DNA of 64,000 nucleotides from Pseudoneurospora amorphoporcata. Taxonomy: Eukaryota > Ascomycota > Sordariomycetes > Sordariales > Sordariaceae. Of the stretch, positions 13,452-25,625 are shown in pieces. Under the pieces are notes generated by a model. The model had not been told where the DNA came from and ran no database searches. It saw only the letters and a list, made by a program, of their open reading frames with translations. The stretch covers positions 62,001-126,000 of the forward strand of contig MU859103.1 of the NCBI GenBank assembly GCA_033297205.1, in the 5' to 3' direction. A program made the position numbers and the translations under genes. How positions within the stretch are numbered: position 1 is the first letter of the stretch; every line of letters begins with the position of its first letter.

Positions 13452-13465
13452 GGGTAACGTTACCC
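13452..13465. repeat. Perfect 14-bp palindrome
   Basis: GGGTAACGTTACCC is self-complementary over all 14 bases and is followed closely by a C-rich run. It could be a site for a dimeric regulator or chance. No flanking gene within 2 kb gives it context. Confidence 0.4.
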
Positions 13466-16316
13466 CTCGCCCCCCCGTTCGGGACACGGAAATACACCGT
13501 AAATGAAAACTTTCAAAAGCTGAGGTCACAGTACGGGAACGGTACCACGCTAACTGTTTTGCCTACACGACCGTCAACTTTATATCCAAAGGCAAATTTC
13601 AGATACCATTCTGGTTGTTTTTAAAACATGGCTGACAGGAGGTGATTCCGAGCTGAAAAGCCGCGATCAACCGACCCAAAGTAAAACTGTGCCGCAGCAA
13701 GCAAGCGCAAAAGGCATGGCAAAAGAAATCCTGAAGTGTCGATCTGACTGAGATCTCGGGGTTCGTTGATAGCCAAGCATGGTCAAGGTCAAGGATTGTC
13801 AAGAAGGACCAAGAAAGCGTAAGCTGACCAGTTAAAAGCGAGGACAAGGGATATTCAGGTCTTGCTTTCTTTTTTCTTCCGGTCGCCGTTCGGGACGCAC
13901 CGAGGGGCGGGGACCGTTCGCTATGACACTGAGGGATTTCACCTCGCGAGCGGACTTGTACATAGTTCTTCTTGCCTCGCCCTCTATCTGGTATTATTCG
14001 CAAAATCCGAGCAACCGGAGTGAAACGGGAAACATCGAGAGCACGTGCGCTGGATTCGATGCGGTGATGAGTGGATTGTCACGCAGGTAGGGCCGTCACG
14101 GTGACTGTGATGACTGATGAGGATCGTGAGGATTCGGGTGATAGGGATGGGGCCATGGGGCAGATGGTGACGGTTACAGCGCTAAACTACACAGTGAACG
14201 AAGCTAGTATCGGATATTGCTCCGACCTCCGATCTGTTTTGCTACGGTAAGATGAAGCAAAAGACTGGGGTTCACGATATCGTGGTGCTAGTGATGCTGA
14301 CCTCCGGAATCCAGCCTAACTCGTGTTTTTTTCATCTGTACACTATCGTCTCGGGCAAACTAAAAGCTCACATCACCATCGCCAAATGGGCCAGTATCTT
14401 ACCCTCTCAAGAAAGTCTCACCCAACGCACAAGACGGCGATGGAGTGAGACATTCCGAAAAATGAGTCCGAACGGTGTTGGTGTTGGTCGTTAGCGCAAT
14501 CCTTCAAAGTGTCCTCCATGAATGGAGGATTGTTCGTTCCACACCACCAAACAAGTGGAAGCTCCAATATCGACCGCGTCCGTCATTCACTGTAGAATCA
14601 GCAGCAGTAGCGCCTTCCGCAATTGCGTCATCGTCCGTCCCTTACTTTTCCATGCTTTCAAAGCAGTTGTGCAACACTAGACACTTTATCCTGCCGTTGC
14701 TGAATCTGCTGATGCGCTTCAAATTGATGGGCTGTGTTGATAGAAGCAGCGAGATATCCGGCCGACGGATGTGAAGCTTTGTAGGGACGGGAATGATGGC
14801 TACTTCACAAAGCCCCCGGGAAATAATCAGGCAGATGCGAAGAAAGGAAAGGGTAACAAAAGAGGAAACTTCCACGAAACGGACCTTTAGCGCCTAGCGC
14901 CTCAAGCGCCTGCGGCCTATTCAGCAACCGCTGTGGGTCCCCCGCCCCTCCTCTCCCGTTTCTAGGCTGCCGTCCGGTCGGTCGGTCGGGCGGTCGCGGC
15001 GGGGTTGTCGGGCTTTCAGGGGCGGCATTATCGGAGCAGATATTCCACCCTTGCCCGTGGTCAAGAAAGCTCAAGAACAATCGCAGCAATTCTTCCTGAG
15101 CGACACAGCTGCCAAACATCAATACGATTTTGCGGCGCTGGCTGTGCAGTGCAGGTGTGTCAAGCCACCAGCAAAAACTCCTCCGAGTTCGTGACCTCGA
15201 CACCACCTCCTTTCCCTTCCAGACGACCAGAACGGGTGACAGCATTGCAGTTAACTGCCCTGATGCGGCGCGTGTACACGCAGCCAGCAAGTATTTACAT
15301 GCAATTTAGCCAGCCACTTTTGCCCGGCTTCGCTGCTTGCTTACCTGCCAATCCTGCCTCGTCTGCTCAGACGGAGAATGTACGCACAACACCCTCTTTT
15401 CCTACGATGCAGATTGCCTGATCTCCAAAGCCGGTCCGCCTCGTATAGGTTGTACGGTATGCGCAGACATGTACCGTTTTGATGGAGGCCTCAGTTCTAA
15501 CCTCTCTTATCCATCATCATCCTCCATCGTCGACACTTCATATTCGGTACTTGAGATACGATACTCGACGCTCGAAAATGTACAGGCCAAGTTGACTTCC
15601 TGACATGCGTACGCATACAAAACAAAACGAAACGGGACGAGACGAGAAAAGACAAGACCGGAGAGTCAAGGTATCTACATACATACCACACTATTTTGTG
15701 CCTAGGCAGATCGCAAGGTTTACACTTCCCAGTACCTTGGATATGCATGCGCCTGACGTCGAGTTGGGTAGTTGACCCGATGCTGTGGTCAATTGTGAGA
15801 CCGAATGCTGCGTTCGTGTCTCTGGCTGTTGTTATTGAAAATGCCACCCCTCTTTACATGCCTACAGACACACCCGTTACACAGAAACCGTTGAAACAAC
15901 GCCGAAGCTGACAATGTAGAGCATATCAGAACAACTAGCACAACCACAAGCAGGTGTTCGGAACTTGAAAAGTTTGTTTGTGCAGCAGGCCGGCGGCTGA
16001 AGATGGTTACGTTCCTGAATGTACGTGTTACTTGAAACTACCTTATATCGTGAGTTCCCGTGCTACTGCTAAAATGGCGAAATGAATGAGTGGGCTGAGT
16101 GAGGTAGTGAGGAAGCGAGGATTTGTGGCCCTTTGAGGTGGTTGGATGTACTTTTCAGTTCGCGCGGACTTTCCGTCCGATGTTTTGAAGGTTTGCGAAG
16201 AAATGAGAAGTCGGAAACGACCATGCCTATGTAAGCTTAGTCTTAAATGTCAAGTGGATAACAACAACCCCTGGACCTCGTGGCGTAGCGGCTCCCCACG
16301 TCGCACGCATCGCACG

Positions 16317-16460
16317 CCCCCTGTTAGGGGGATTCTGGGCAGATGCCCGGATGACCCGCTCTGTCTTGGTATGCGCTCATTTGAGCGTTGCGCTGCTTGA
16401 TTGAGTAGCCTATGTTATATAAAAGCGCTCTCCCAGTCATCCTTCGTCAAGGTTGACTGG
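16317..16460 (+). ncRNA. Hairpin cluster around a TATA box, possible ncRNA gene start
   Basis: Four inverted repeats lie within 145 bases: CCCCC/GGGGG at 317-321/327-331 (last three digits of coordinates); TCTGGGC/GCCCGGA with one G-U at 334-340/345-351; CGCTC/GAGCG at 374-378/383-387; and CCAGTCA/TGACTGG at 433-439/454-460, with two more pairs inside after one mismatch. A TATA-like stretch, TTATATAAAAG, sits at 16415-16425, just before the last hairpin. Further on are an 8-bp hairpin (16760-16791) and a T6 run (about 16863), which could end a polymerase III transcript. I could not match it to U1-U6, U3, SRP RNA, RNase P RNA or telomerase RNA. A non-coding RNA is inference from structure only. 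Confidence 0.3.
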
Positions 16461-16670
16461 ATCATCAATTCATATCATGCCAACCTAACGTCTACTTTGC
16501 TTACACTCTATAAAATCATATGTAAGGTCCCAGGTTGAGGCTTTCGTTAGTGATTGTCTTACGCTTCCTTTAACAATACTATCGCCTACTATTACATACT
16601 ATTGCTCTGTCTAGCAGCTAGTCGCACTCCTTATTATTTATTATCATCATTCTGTAGCATCACTTGTGAA

Positions 16671-16726
16671 GACTCTCTTCGCGCAACACCCCCGCAAGGT
16701 CATCCGTTCGATCCTCGTCGAGGGCA
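16671..16726 (+). pseudogene. tRNA-like 3' half with B-box (degenerate)
   Basis: The run AAGGTCATCCGTTCGATCC followed by a CGAGGGCA end resembles the variable loop, T-arm and acceptor 3' half of a fungal tRNA; GTTCGATCC fits the polymerase III B-box. The T-stem has two mismatches, no matching 5' acceptor half exists about 73 bases upstream, and the anticodon-arm-like stem (CTTCGCG/CGCAAG) has a bulge and lacks a normal loop. It is at best a tRNA relic or tRNA-derived element, not a working tRNA. Confidence 0.25.
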
Positions 16727-17223
16727 ACATTTTGGGAGTTTTCTCGACGCAAAACGCTATGGGAGAGCTGTACGTCCTAGGCACTCTCCCACGGTAAAAG
16801 CGAAGCAAAGCGAATATAATTATCCCCAGCGATGTTTTCACTAAGCGATTTCCCCACGTTGCTTTTTTCTTCTTCTTTTTTCTCGAGTTTTCATACTTGG
16901 CTCTTTTTTTTGGTCTTCTTCCCTAGCGTTTTTGGTTCCCAGCACGTTTTAGGTGTAGGAGCGTGCCAGATTAAGTGTAGTTTATATATATTGATATGCT
17001 GTGTTGGTAGCATTGCGTTGGAGAAGTATGCCCGGGAGGGACCATTTCACCGAGGTATGAGTAAGTGACTAATATTCTCCCTGGAGGGTAAAAGATCGAT
17101 GGACAACATGGAACTTGTGCTCAGGGGCAAGGGGGGGACACGAAAGACAGTAGATACCATTCAAGAGTTTTCGTACGTTTTAGTATACTTCTATCACCGC
17201 CGTCCAGTTAGACACGCACCCGC

Positions 17224-20200
17224 TCACAATGCCGCCGCAATCTCCAACAAACTACCATGCAACCCTCCCTGCTGTCCAACCTCCTTAAACTTCTTCAACG
17301 CCTCCCCAACCGCCGACTCAGCGCCAACAACCTTAACAACCGCAACCGCGCAAAGCAACACCCTCGCACAAGCCGCGAACACATGCTGATCGCTCGTCCA
17401 CCCCAGCGGCCCATCACTGTTCTCCCGCACCATTCTGACAAGGTACTTCAGCCCTTCCTCCGTCCACTTACTCAGCTTGGCGAACGCTGGCCAGGACGTG
17501 ATGTTGTCAGACCCAGTAGCACGGGCAATGAGCTCCCGCTGCCAACGTCTCGTCTCCCTCACCTCATCAATAAACAGATTCTGCTCTTCAGTAGCAAACA
17601 GCGAATCGTCAAACTGCAGAGCAGTAAGGAGCTGCTCTGCCGCGGAGGTCAGGTCAGACTTCCCAGCAATCGGTGAGTTCCCAGTCGTGAGACGGAATAC
17701 CAAGTGATCTTGGAATTCGTTGTGGTTAAAGAACGTCTCGGACATCCAGACCGCTAGACGATCAGCTGCCGAGGGGGGAACCATCTGTTGTCCAACGACG
17801 GGCGCGGCAGCGGCGGAGGCGAGGTCGCGGACTTCGTCGTCGTCGTCGATCAGGGCATCGTAGAGCGCTGAGAGGGCGGGAAGGAAAGCGGGTGACCAGC
17901 TGGAGGGCACGAAGCCGGTGAAGAAGGAGCTCAACGAAGAGGCGGCGGCGTAGCGTGTGTCGAAGGTGTTGTCGATGTCGAGCGCGTCGGCGATCATGGC
18001 ACCCCAGGCCCGGAGGCGCTGCGCCATTTGGCTGTCGATCTCACTGCCAGTGGTAGCAGTGTTGCGAAGGGCAAGGGCGGCCATGAGGGAACCGCTGGCG
18101 CGGATGATGGCGCAGGAGAGGTTGGGGTTGATCTCACCTTGTTGGAGGCCCTTCCAGGTTTGTTCGACAGTGGCCATGAAGGGGAGGTTGAGAAGCTCGG
18201 CTTGACGGTCTTGCTGGATAAGGGTGTCAATGAGATCGCCAAGATTGGTGATCGCCGCTGCCTTGATGTCGGAGGTGGCCGCGGTGGTGGTGCAGACTTC
18301 GGCGTAGAGGTTGGAGAGACCCTCGATGGTTGCGAGGGTGGAAATGGACTTCCAGGCGGCAGGGATCATCTCAAGCATGCGGTGAGTCGTGTTGATGTCC
18401 TTGCTGAGAGTATGCAAGAAGAGCGCCCGGAGGACCTTGGTGTCGGCGACTGCTGCGGCGTGGTAGACGCTGGCGATGACAGCCTCACTATCTAGGAGTG
18501 CTGAGGATGGGTATTGCTTGGTTTTGTCGATCACCGTGGCTGAATCGGAGCCGGGAGTGATGACGATGAGCTCGAGCGCTGACTGGTTGACAATGGGATC
18601 GATGCTGGCCAGAATATTGAATATCTCAAGGTAGGCCGCTTTGACGACGGGACAGGTCTTGAAGTTGTCACTTTCATCCGCGAGTCTCCGGAGAAGAACC
18701 TTGAGCTTAGATGTATCTTCGGAAACACCCGCGCCCAAGCTGGTCTTGCGCTCCAGGACGAATCTCGTCAGTAGGAGGACACCGTGGATACGGTTGGCGC
18801 GATCCTCAGACTGCTCGAGGAGCCGTTGGATTTCTGCAACCCAATCGCCCTGAAGGAGGAAGGAGCAGAGTGTCCTGGCAGCAATTTCTCTGACGTGCCA
18901 GAGGTGGCTATCGAGGTAGCCTTCAATATGGCCTTGGAGTTCGGCGCGGTAAGATTCTGGGGGACCGGCACGACGAATGATGTCCAGTGCCGGGAAAACG
19001 GCCTCCGCGGCGGCTGTCTTTACATCCTCACCCAAAGCCTTGTTGGCAGACTCTAGGAGCCCCAGAATAACACCTGGCAGTGTTGGGTACTTGTTGTAAG
19101 AGATGCGGACAGAAACACCGTCCCAACCCGACTCAATGATGGCCTTGCTCTCGCCCGTTCCAAGTAAGCAATCGATGAGACTCCTCAGCAACAGGAGACC
19201 GCAGTTACGAATGGCCCATCTGTATCTCGTTAGCATTCGAGCCGAGCGGGGGTGTTACTTTGCGACCTTACACTTCGGACTTCAGGTTGTTTGCAGCCAG
19301 CTGCAAAGTCCTAGCCAGGTAAGCCTCGGCCTTCTTACTCAACAACGAGCTCTTGAAAATCTCTCTCAGCGAATTCAAAGCATGCACTTGTGGCAAGTTC
19401 GATCCATCGGTTTCCGCCTGCGTGACCGGCTTCTTGCCAATTTCCTCGAGCTCGCTGAAAACCTCGTTGAACGAGGGTGATTCGGCATTGGCGGTCAGGA
19501 TGCCGGCAACTAGAGACGGAATACCCGCAGAGCGACGGGTGGTGGAGGCCTGGCTCATGATGCAGTTGATTGTGCCCTACCAGGAATTAGTATAAGAAGT
19601 CAAGAGTCATGATTATTTCCAAGACATACCTTGTACCATTCGCGAAGCAAAGTGTTGGACCCAGCAGTCTCGGGGAAGACCACAGGCAGGTTCTGAGTAA
19701 GCTGGCAACATGTTGTGAAAGTAAGAGAAACCGTAGAGAACGCACCGCGATGTCTCAAGCTGGAAAGCTGCTCAAACGTCAAGTAGCCGGTATCTTGGAA
19801 AACAACCGAAGGAGGGAACGGCACTCCCGGAGCGGGAGTGAGACGCAATGTCTGGAGCATCAGTCGCAACAGGTTGCTCGACTCGTGAACTGCTCGGAAG
19901 CTGTAGCTCAACAGGTCCTTAGTGTCTAAACCTTCGATCTCCTCCATTTCCTCGGGCAAGTGGCCTTCCGGAGAGTCATCGCACAGCACGTGGCTGACTG
20001 CTAGCCAGATACGCTTGGCACACTCGAACACACGCTGGTACAATTGATGGATGGCTTCCAATTGTGTTTCCGAGAAGGTCTCCTTAGCCAGCACAGGCCA
20101 AGCATAGCTGATGGCGGCAAAGTCTGGATGCACTGGGTTCTCAATAGCAGCGTGGCCCAGGTCCTTCTCCGCCTTTGTGACCTTGTCTTCAAGACCACTG

Positions 20201-22252
20201 AGGATCTTGGAGATATGAGCAATCTGGAGATGTGCACCATCCAACCATCGGCACAGAAGTCCCTGAGAGCGAGCAGCGCCGTCACCATGATCAGCACGAC
20301 CGGTTCTGTCTGCCAAAGCCCGAGCTTTGAGGCAAAAGTCTTGCAGAACCTCGAGTTGGGTCTTGCTGTTAAGATTGGGTTGTGCGGGAGACATGATGAT
20401 TTCCTGAGAGAACAGACCCAAAAGGTTAGAGGCAGAGTCTCTGACATCGTCAAAGGGGTCCAGGAGAAGATCCAGAAGAAGGCGGATCCAAGTGAAATCC
20501 GAGGATATTGACTTGGAAACGTCCTCATCGACAGCATCATCCGTGGCACCAGCGTGCTTTCCGACCTTGAACGCCAGGAGTGCCGCTCTCATGGCTGTAA
20601 TGTGGCGTTGGTAGGATGCTGTGGGCAACAGTTCACCCTTCAAAAACTCAAGGTACCAAGAGAAGAAAGCCTCGTGGCGGTCAAGTACCTCCTTGGCCTC
20701 GGCGGGATTCTTCAACAAGTTCTCAGGAGCGGGCTTCTTCTTGGATGATGTTGTTTCCTTGTCTGCAGGCGCCTGATTTTGCTTGGCTGCTGCTTGGGAA
20801 AGACTCCTTTGGGCGACGGAGATGACGTTCTTGACACGCCGGATCAGGTTTTTTGTATAGCCGAGGACCTCGTTGCGCAACTTGGCGTCAAAGTCGGCAT
20901 GGAAGGCAGCGAGGTGTTTCCTGAGTAGGTCAAAGGCTATCCGGGAGAAGGGCTTTGTGGTGGCCTGGGATGACACCAGCAAGGAGAAAGCGCTGGATCT
21001 GACGGAAAGGGAAGGATGGGTAAGGAAGCTTTGGAGGACGGTATCCCGAAGAATGACTTTGCCTGAAGAGTCAGAAGCGTCAATATCATTGCTGGGTTCT
21101 TCGACCAGACCGAACCGCTTGCCAGTTTCGAGTGTCGCCAACTGGAGCAAAAGAGTCAAATCGGTTAGATCCTGCGTGGATCCGACGGGAATCTCACTGC
21201 GGTTGAACGCCTCAAGCAGCTTCAAAGACTCGACTTTGTCGGTTTTGAAGATAGGAACCAAGACGTAGTTCTTGATATCCTCCAAGACTGCTGGCCTTTG
21301 AGCAACGGCCTCATGTAACCACGTCTTCCAGACCTCGACAGTGAACTTTTCATCCTCTTGTGCAGCAGCCTGGCTAGTCAAGCCCTTGAAAATGTGCACA
21401 AGGCATTTGCCGGCATGAGGGCAGACGTAGGGAAGTGCCATCCATGAGAACAACTCAAAGACAAAAGACTTCCACAGAGAGAGATGGGCTAGGTCAGCCA
21501 CAGAAGAGTCGACCTCATGATACTTGCGGGCAACATCGTCGAGGGTGAGAACCTTTTTGTTCAAGAAGTGGTCCAGACATTGCAGACCAGACTTGGTCAA
21601 CTGCATGGCAGACTTGCGAGTGACAACCTCCACGATGGTCTTGAGGACGTGTTCCTTTACTGCCTTTCCTGTCTCAGGGTTGGGATTGATGGTCGCCGAC
21701 GCCACAAGGACATCGAGAATCAGTCTCAGGGCGCGATGAGGGTCATGTTCATACCACTCAAGGTAGAAATGGAACAGCTTCGTTGAGACGGGCTCGGTGA
21801 AGGCCCATTCCTTCAGCTTCTGATCCTTGGCCTTGGCACATTGCTGCACAAAGCTGCAAAGTCTGACGACATCGTGGCCGTTTCCATGATACTGGCGAGA
21901 CTCAGAGGCGCTGCTGAACAGCTTGGCAAATACTGCCTGTGCGATGCTAACATTGGTGTTAGTGATTGGCTAGGCATGTATGTATGTCGACTGAGAGTTT
22001 CTCACAAAGTATGGCCGGAAAACAAAGAAGAAAGAAAAAGACCTACACTGGGAGTGACTCTGTGGGTTGTGACAACAACCACTTGGTAATGGTGTTGGCA
22101 TTTTCAAAGACTTCTAGGCCCAGTCCGGCTAACAAGGCGTCGGGGTCAATGGTGCTGTTGCTGGGGGCATTTTGCTGGACTTTGTTTGACTCCATCCCCG
22201 CAGTCCAAAAGGGAAATTGTGATTGATGGACTGAGTTTAGACGTGCATCCAA
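17224..22252 (-). CDS. trm732: THADA/Trm732 homologue (DUF2428), tRNA 2'-O-methylation partner
   Basis: Large HEAT-type helical protein. In yeast Trm732 binds the methyltransferase Trm7, which then methylates the ribose of nucleotide 32 in several tRNAs; animal THADA is its homologue. Four exons fit: 22252-22049, 21936-19630, 19576-19272 and 19219-17224, giving 1603 residues, normal for fungal members. The joins are in phase and restore conserved text: EWYK|GTINC across intron 2, then TRRSAGIPSLVAGIL (the DUF2428 signature), and KSEV|WAIRNCG across intron 3. Upstream are DPFDDVRDSASNLL and LRHRGAFSTVSLTF, also typical. Intron 1 has a weak donor (GTGTAG) but a clear CACTAAC branch site and CAG acceptor. 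The start could also be the second Met at residue 20. It is divergent from TIM23. Confidence 0.92.
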
Positions 22253-23153
22253 TATGGGCAGGCACGGTCTTGCAGAGTTGGTGATCGAAAAAGCAGACGC
22301 TAATGAAGAAGGAGCGAATAGGAGTAAGTAGTAGTCAATGAATCCTGAAATTGATCGCCTGAAGTTTACTGTATCTTATAAGGTTGCGTATGAATCCAAC
22401 TCGGTGTTGGGCAACTCGGGTATGAAATTTTGGGACCTTCAAAGGCTTGTAGCATCATCCACTGTGTGCTTACACATGTTGCGCGTATTCTGGGGTGAAC
22501 CCCACTCCGGCAACCGTGCTGTTTTCCACTTAGCTGTCTGGAGTTGCCTGCCGCCTTGCCAAGAAACACCCATGCACTGTACAGCACTGTATTACAAGCT
22601 TCAAGTTGTGAAAGATGCACGAAAAGACGATGTCCAAAGACGGGTGGAACGAGGGCAGGGGAAAAGCCATTTGATTTATTTTCAAGAGGATCTTGAATGA
22701 GAATATAATTTCAAATTGCCATGCGGTGCTGCTTTTCTATTTCTTTTTTTTTTTTTTTTGCAGGTCCCAACGTAAAACCTTCCGGTGACTTCCATTTTGA
22801 CAAGTTGACACCTCCATGCCCCCAAAGCCAAGCCCAAGAGTGACGCCAATCACACGCACGGCACGGGCCATGCGGGAGCCATAAATTTTTTCGAATCCGA
22901 CGTTATCGGGGCCAAGACAAGGCCGTCCAAGTTGCGCGTGAGCCGGAGCCAATTCGAGATTCCATCCGTCTCCGTCCAGGTCCTGCACTTCAACTTCACG
23001 CCCACCCGTCCGTCACTCCTCCGAAGATACGATAGCTTGCCGACGGCACCACCCGTCACCACTTTTGCGCGCAGCAGTCCGTAGTCTATCTACTCCGTGT
23101 TTCCCACTGTTTGACGAATCGATAACCCCTCGAACCCCTCCACTTCCGTCACA
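22253..23153. promoter_or_regulatory. Divergent intergenic region between trm732 and tim23
   Basis: About 900 bases between two outward-facing start codons, so it should carry both promoters. It contains a T tract of about 17 (22742-22758). No open frame with a recognisable product is seen, and no clear TATA box was found for either gene. Confidence 0.6.
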
Positions 23154-23925
23154 ATGTCCGGTCTCTGGAACACCCTCACCGGAGGCAACAAGAAGCAGCA
23201 GCAAGAGTCGTCCGCGCCCGCCCCCAGCGCACCCCAGACAACCACCACCGCCGCTCCTTCATATCCCTCGCCCTTTGATGCTAGCCAACCTCAAGGCGTC
23301 GAGGCCTTCCTCGGCAGCTCCTCCTTCGCCGACCCCACACAACTACACCCCCTCGCCGGCCTCAACAAGGAAACACTAGAATACATCTCGCTCGAGGACA
23401 CCCCTCTTCCCGACGCCGCCGCCGGCTCAGCCCTGCCCTCGCGCGGCTTCACTGACGACCTCTGCTACGGAACCGGCATTACCTACCTGACGGCCCTCAC
23501 TCTCGGAGGCGCATGGGGTTTGAACGAGGGTCTCAAGAGATCGGTCGGCCAGCCGCCCAAGCTGCGCCTCAACTCCGTTCTTAACGCTGTCACCCGTCGC
23601 GGTCCCTTCCTCGGCAACTCGGCCGGTGTCGTCGCCATCTGCTACAACCTGGTCAACGCCAGCATTGGTTACGTGAGGGGCAAGCACGATGCTGCCAACA
23701 CAATTCTGGCCGGCGCGCTCAGTGGTATGCTCTTCAAGAGCACCAGGGGTCTGAGGCCCATGATGATCTCGGGTGGTATCGTTGCGACGATAGCCGGTGC
23801 TTGGGCGGTATGTTACCGAGTTTCTATGGTAGACGGGAAACAAACACCCCTTGCTAACTCTGATGTGTCTGTAGATCACCAGGAGGGCATTCTTCCCCTC
23901 CCCCCAGACCAACGAGGTTGACTGA
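23154..23925 (+). CDS. tim23: Mitochondrial inner-membrane translocase subunit Tim23
   Basis: Tim23 forms the channel of the TIM23 complex that moves presequence proteins across the mitochondrial inner membrane. Two exons, 23154-23807 and 23875-23925, give 234 residues. The intron has GTATGT, branch site GCTAAC and TAG, and the second exon encodes only a short tail, ITRRAFFPSPQTNEVD. The N-terminal half is hydrophilic and Gln/Ser/Pro-rich, as expected for the intermembrane-space receptor segment. From about residue 100 the Tim17/22/23 domain follows with Gly-rich membrane helices: GTGITYLTALTLGGAWGLNE, the basic loop RLNSVLNAVTRRGPFLGN, and LAGALSGMLFKSTRGLRPM. Reading through the intron would change the tail to a longer unrelated one, so splicing is assumed. 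The call is secure. Confidence 0.95.
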
Positions 23926-25496
23926 AGCGGAGACGAAGAATGAAAACAAAAAACATCTTCTGTTCCTTCATCAGACGACTCTCTGGCTATCGTTGTTCCA
24001 TCCAACAGAGAGCGGATAGCTAGCCAGCCTTCTCTATTACTTTAATCTTCGGAGAGCCGACTGAAAAAGAATCAGAGTCTTTCTCGCCAGCAACGGAAGA
24101 CCACTGCCAAGAATATGTGTGTGTGTGCCGGTCAGTGTGTCAGTGTATGTGTGTCCTTGGGTAAATACAGAGCAAGAAGGACAACAGACGCGGACTGGTG
24201 GATGTGTACGAAAGAGAGGGAAGTAAAAAAAACCAAGAGAAACACTTAAGCTGGGCCGGGCTTTGAACAGGCAGGAAAGGGAAAGGGGGGCAAGAGCATG
24301 GAGGGTGTGTGCATAGTGGTGCATAGCGCAAGGGTTACTTTCATCTCTCTCCTCCCCATGTGTGTGGAAAATTGTATGTATTATAGCGGATCATATGGAC
24401 ATAGAGCGCAATCGCCCCGGTTGGGCATATGGGGCATTGCGGCAGGCTTCATTCATAACTTTTGAATCGGTTGCGGATTGTACATGAACTGTTGACCCCG
24501 GGTTGCATGACAAGACAATAGGGGTATATCTGACGCGGGATGTATTGGGCATGTAGGTAACTCTGCCAGAAGTTACCATCAAGATCGAGAATGACTGCAA
24601 ACAGATTTGGGTTCAAAGGCCAAACTCCCAAGAAACAAACGAAGGACCAAACACAGATGAGACGGGAGGCGCAACACCCTCTCTCAACGCAGGCAAATTG
24701 AAAGACCACCATCAGCGGGATAGTAAGATCCTCTGGGTATACAGTTGGGACACTGAGATGCTCTTCTCAAAGACCACAACCACCTGTCTTTGAGTGCTCA
24801 GTTGGTCTGTATATCCATTTCGAGATTCCAACGAACCCTCAGACTCATGCAGCGCACGCTGCTTCCCATTGGTATAGCCGTGATCACAGCAACTAGACCC
24901 AACAGTACCGTAGAGCATGTTCGGAAAAGAGTATGTCAGGAAAACACGTCTGGTGAGAAAATAGAAAACGGGAATATCTGCCTCAAGTAGGTCAAGTTGG
25001 GGAAGGCCAATCAAGAATTACAGCATAATTCATACAGGCAAAAAAGTAGCATCGTCATTTTACTTTGAAGCTTGATCAAAGGACATGATCAATATGTCTG
25101 ATAACTTCCCTTACAGCCAAGATGTATTTCTATCATTTACAAACACCAAAAAGAGCCTGCACGATCTTGTCGCCATGTGAACGTGGAGTGTCTGTGTCGT
25201 GCCTCCCGTCCCGTATTGGGCGAGTTGGGGAGCATCATTTTTACCCCTGCCGTCCGGCAAGTAGGGATCTTCCAGGTCATCCAGACGGGAAGGAAGGAGA
25301 AGGGCACCCCATATAAATCGGATGATTAACTGCGCTTCCCCCGTAAGTACTTTGGCTGACTTCACACTCCATTTCAACTCGACAGCAACCCATCCTGCCC
25401 CCGTCGCAGATACTCGGAAGAAACCCCAGAACGGTCACGACTACGAATACCGAAAACCGAAAGCAACCAGAGCGACAAGGGAAAAAAACAGTCACT
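23926..25496. other. Intergenic stretch with TG microsatellite
   Basis: About 1.6 kb downstream of tim23. A (TG)n tract with scattered TGTGTC units runs from about 24115 to 24156. Only short overlapping open frames are present. Nothing else was recognised. Confidence 0.6.
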
Positions 25497-25625
25497 ATGT
25501 GCTGCTGCATTCCCTGTTGGCCGTTTGCCGACGTCGAATTTGAGCGTGAACCGGTGAACCGGTACGGTGACAAGTATCACTACGTGTTCAACGAGAGCAC
25601 GAGGGCCTGGGAGCTCCGCGATGTG
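25497..25625 (+). CDS. Possible small Cys-rich-start gene, first exon only
   Basis: The ATG at 25497 opens MCCCIPCWPFADVEFEREP and continues to STRAWELRDV, 43 codons, directly followed by a good donor, GTAAGT at 25626. The rest is unresolved. The frame stays open to 26102 if unspliced, but that extension reads as non-coding with poly-T. An acceptor at 25665 would make a 40-base intron and a protein of about 77 residues; one at about 25696 gives about 80. The CCC cluster could be palmitoylated. The end of the exon weakly resembles the conserved C-terminal part of the next gene (Y...W-x-L-R). This could equally be the 5' leader of that gene. Confidence 0.35.

Larger units (their letters stand above)
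11239..17223. other. Second long stretch without a recognisable gene
   Basis: Nearly 6 kb between the 348-aa gene and the 3' end of the THADA gene. The first few hundred bases are T-rich and probably 3' UTR. Open frames are short and overlapping with no family motif. Simple-sequence patches occur: repeated AGCGCCT around 14888-14912, CGGT units around 14966-14995, and a perfect palindrome at 13452. The only organised-looking part is the hairpin cluster at 16317-16868, listed separately. Confidence 0.6.

Noticed and set aside
16270..16350. A-box-like TGGCGTAGCGG suggesting a tRNA
   Set aside because: No B-box at the right distance and no cloverleaf; kept only as part of the hairpin cluster.
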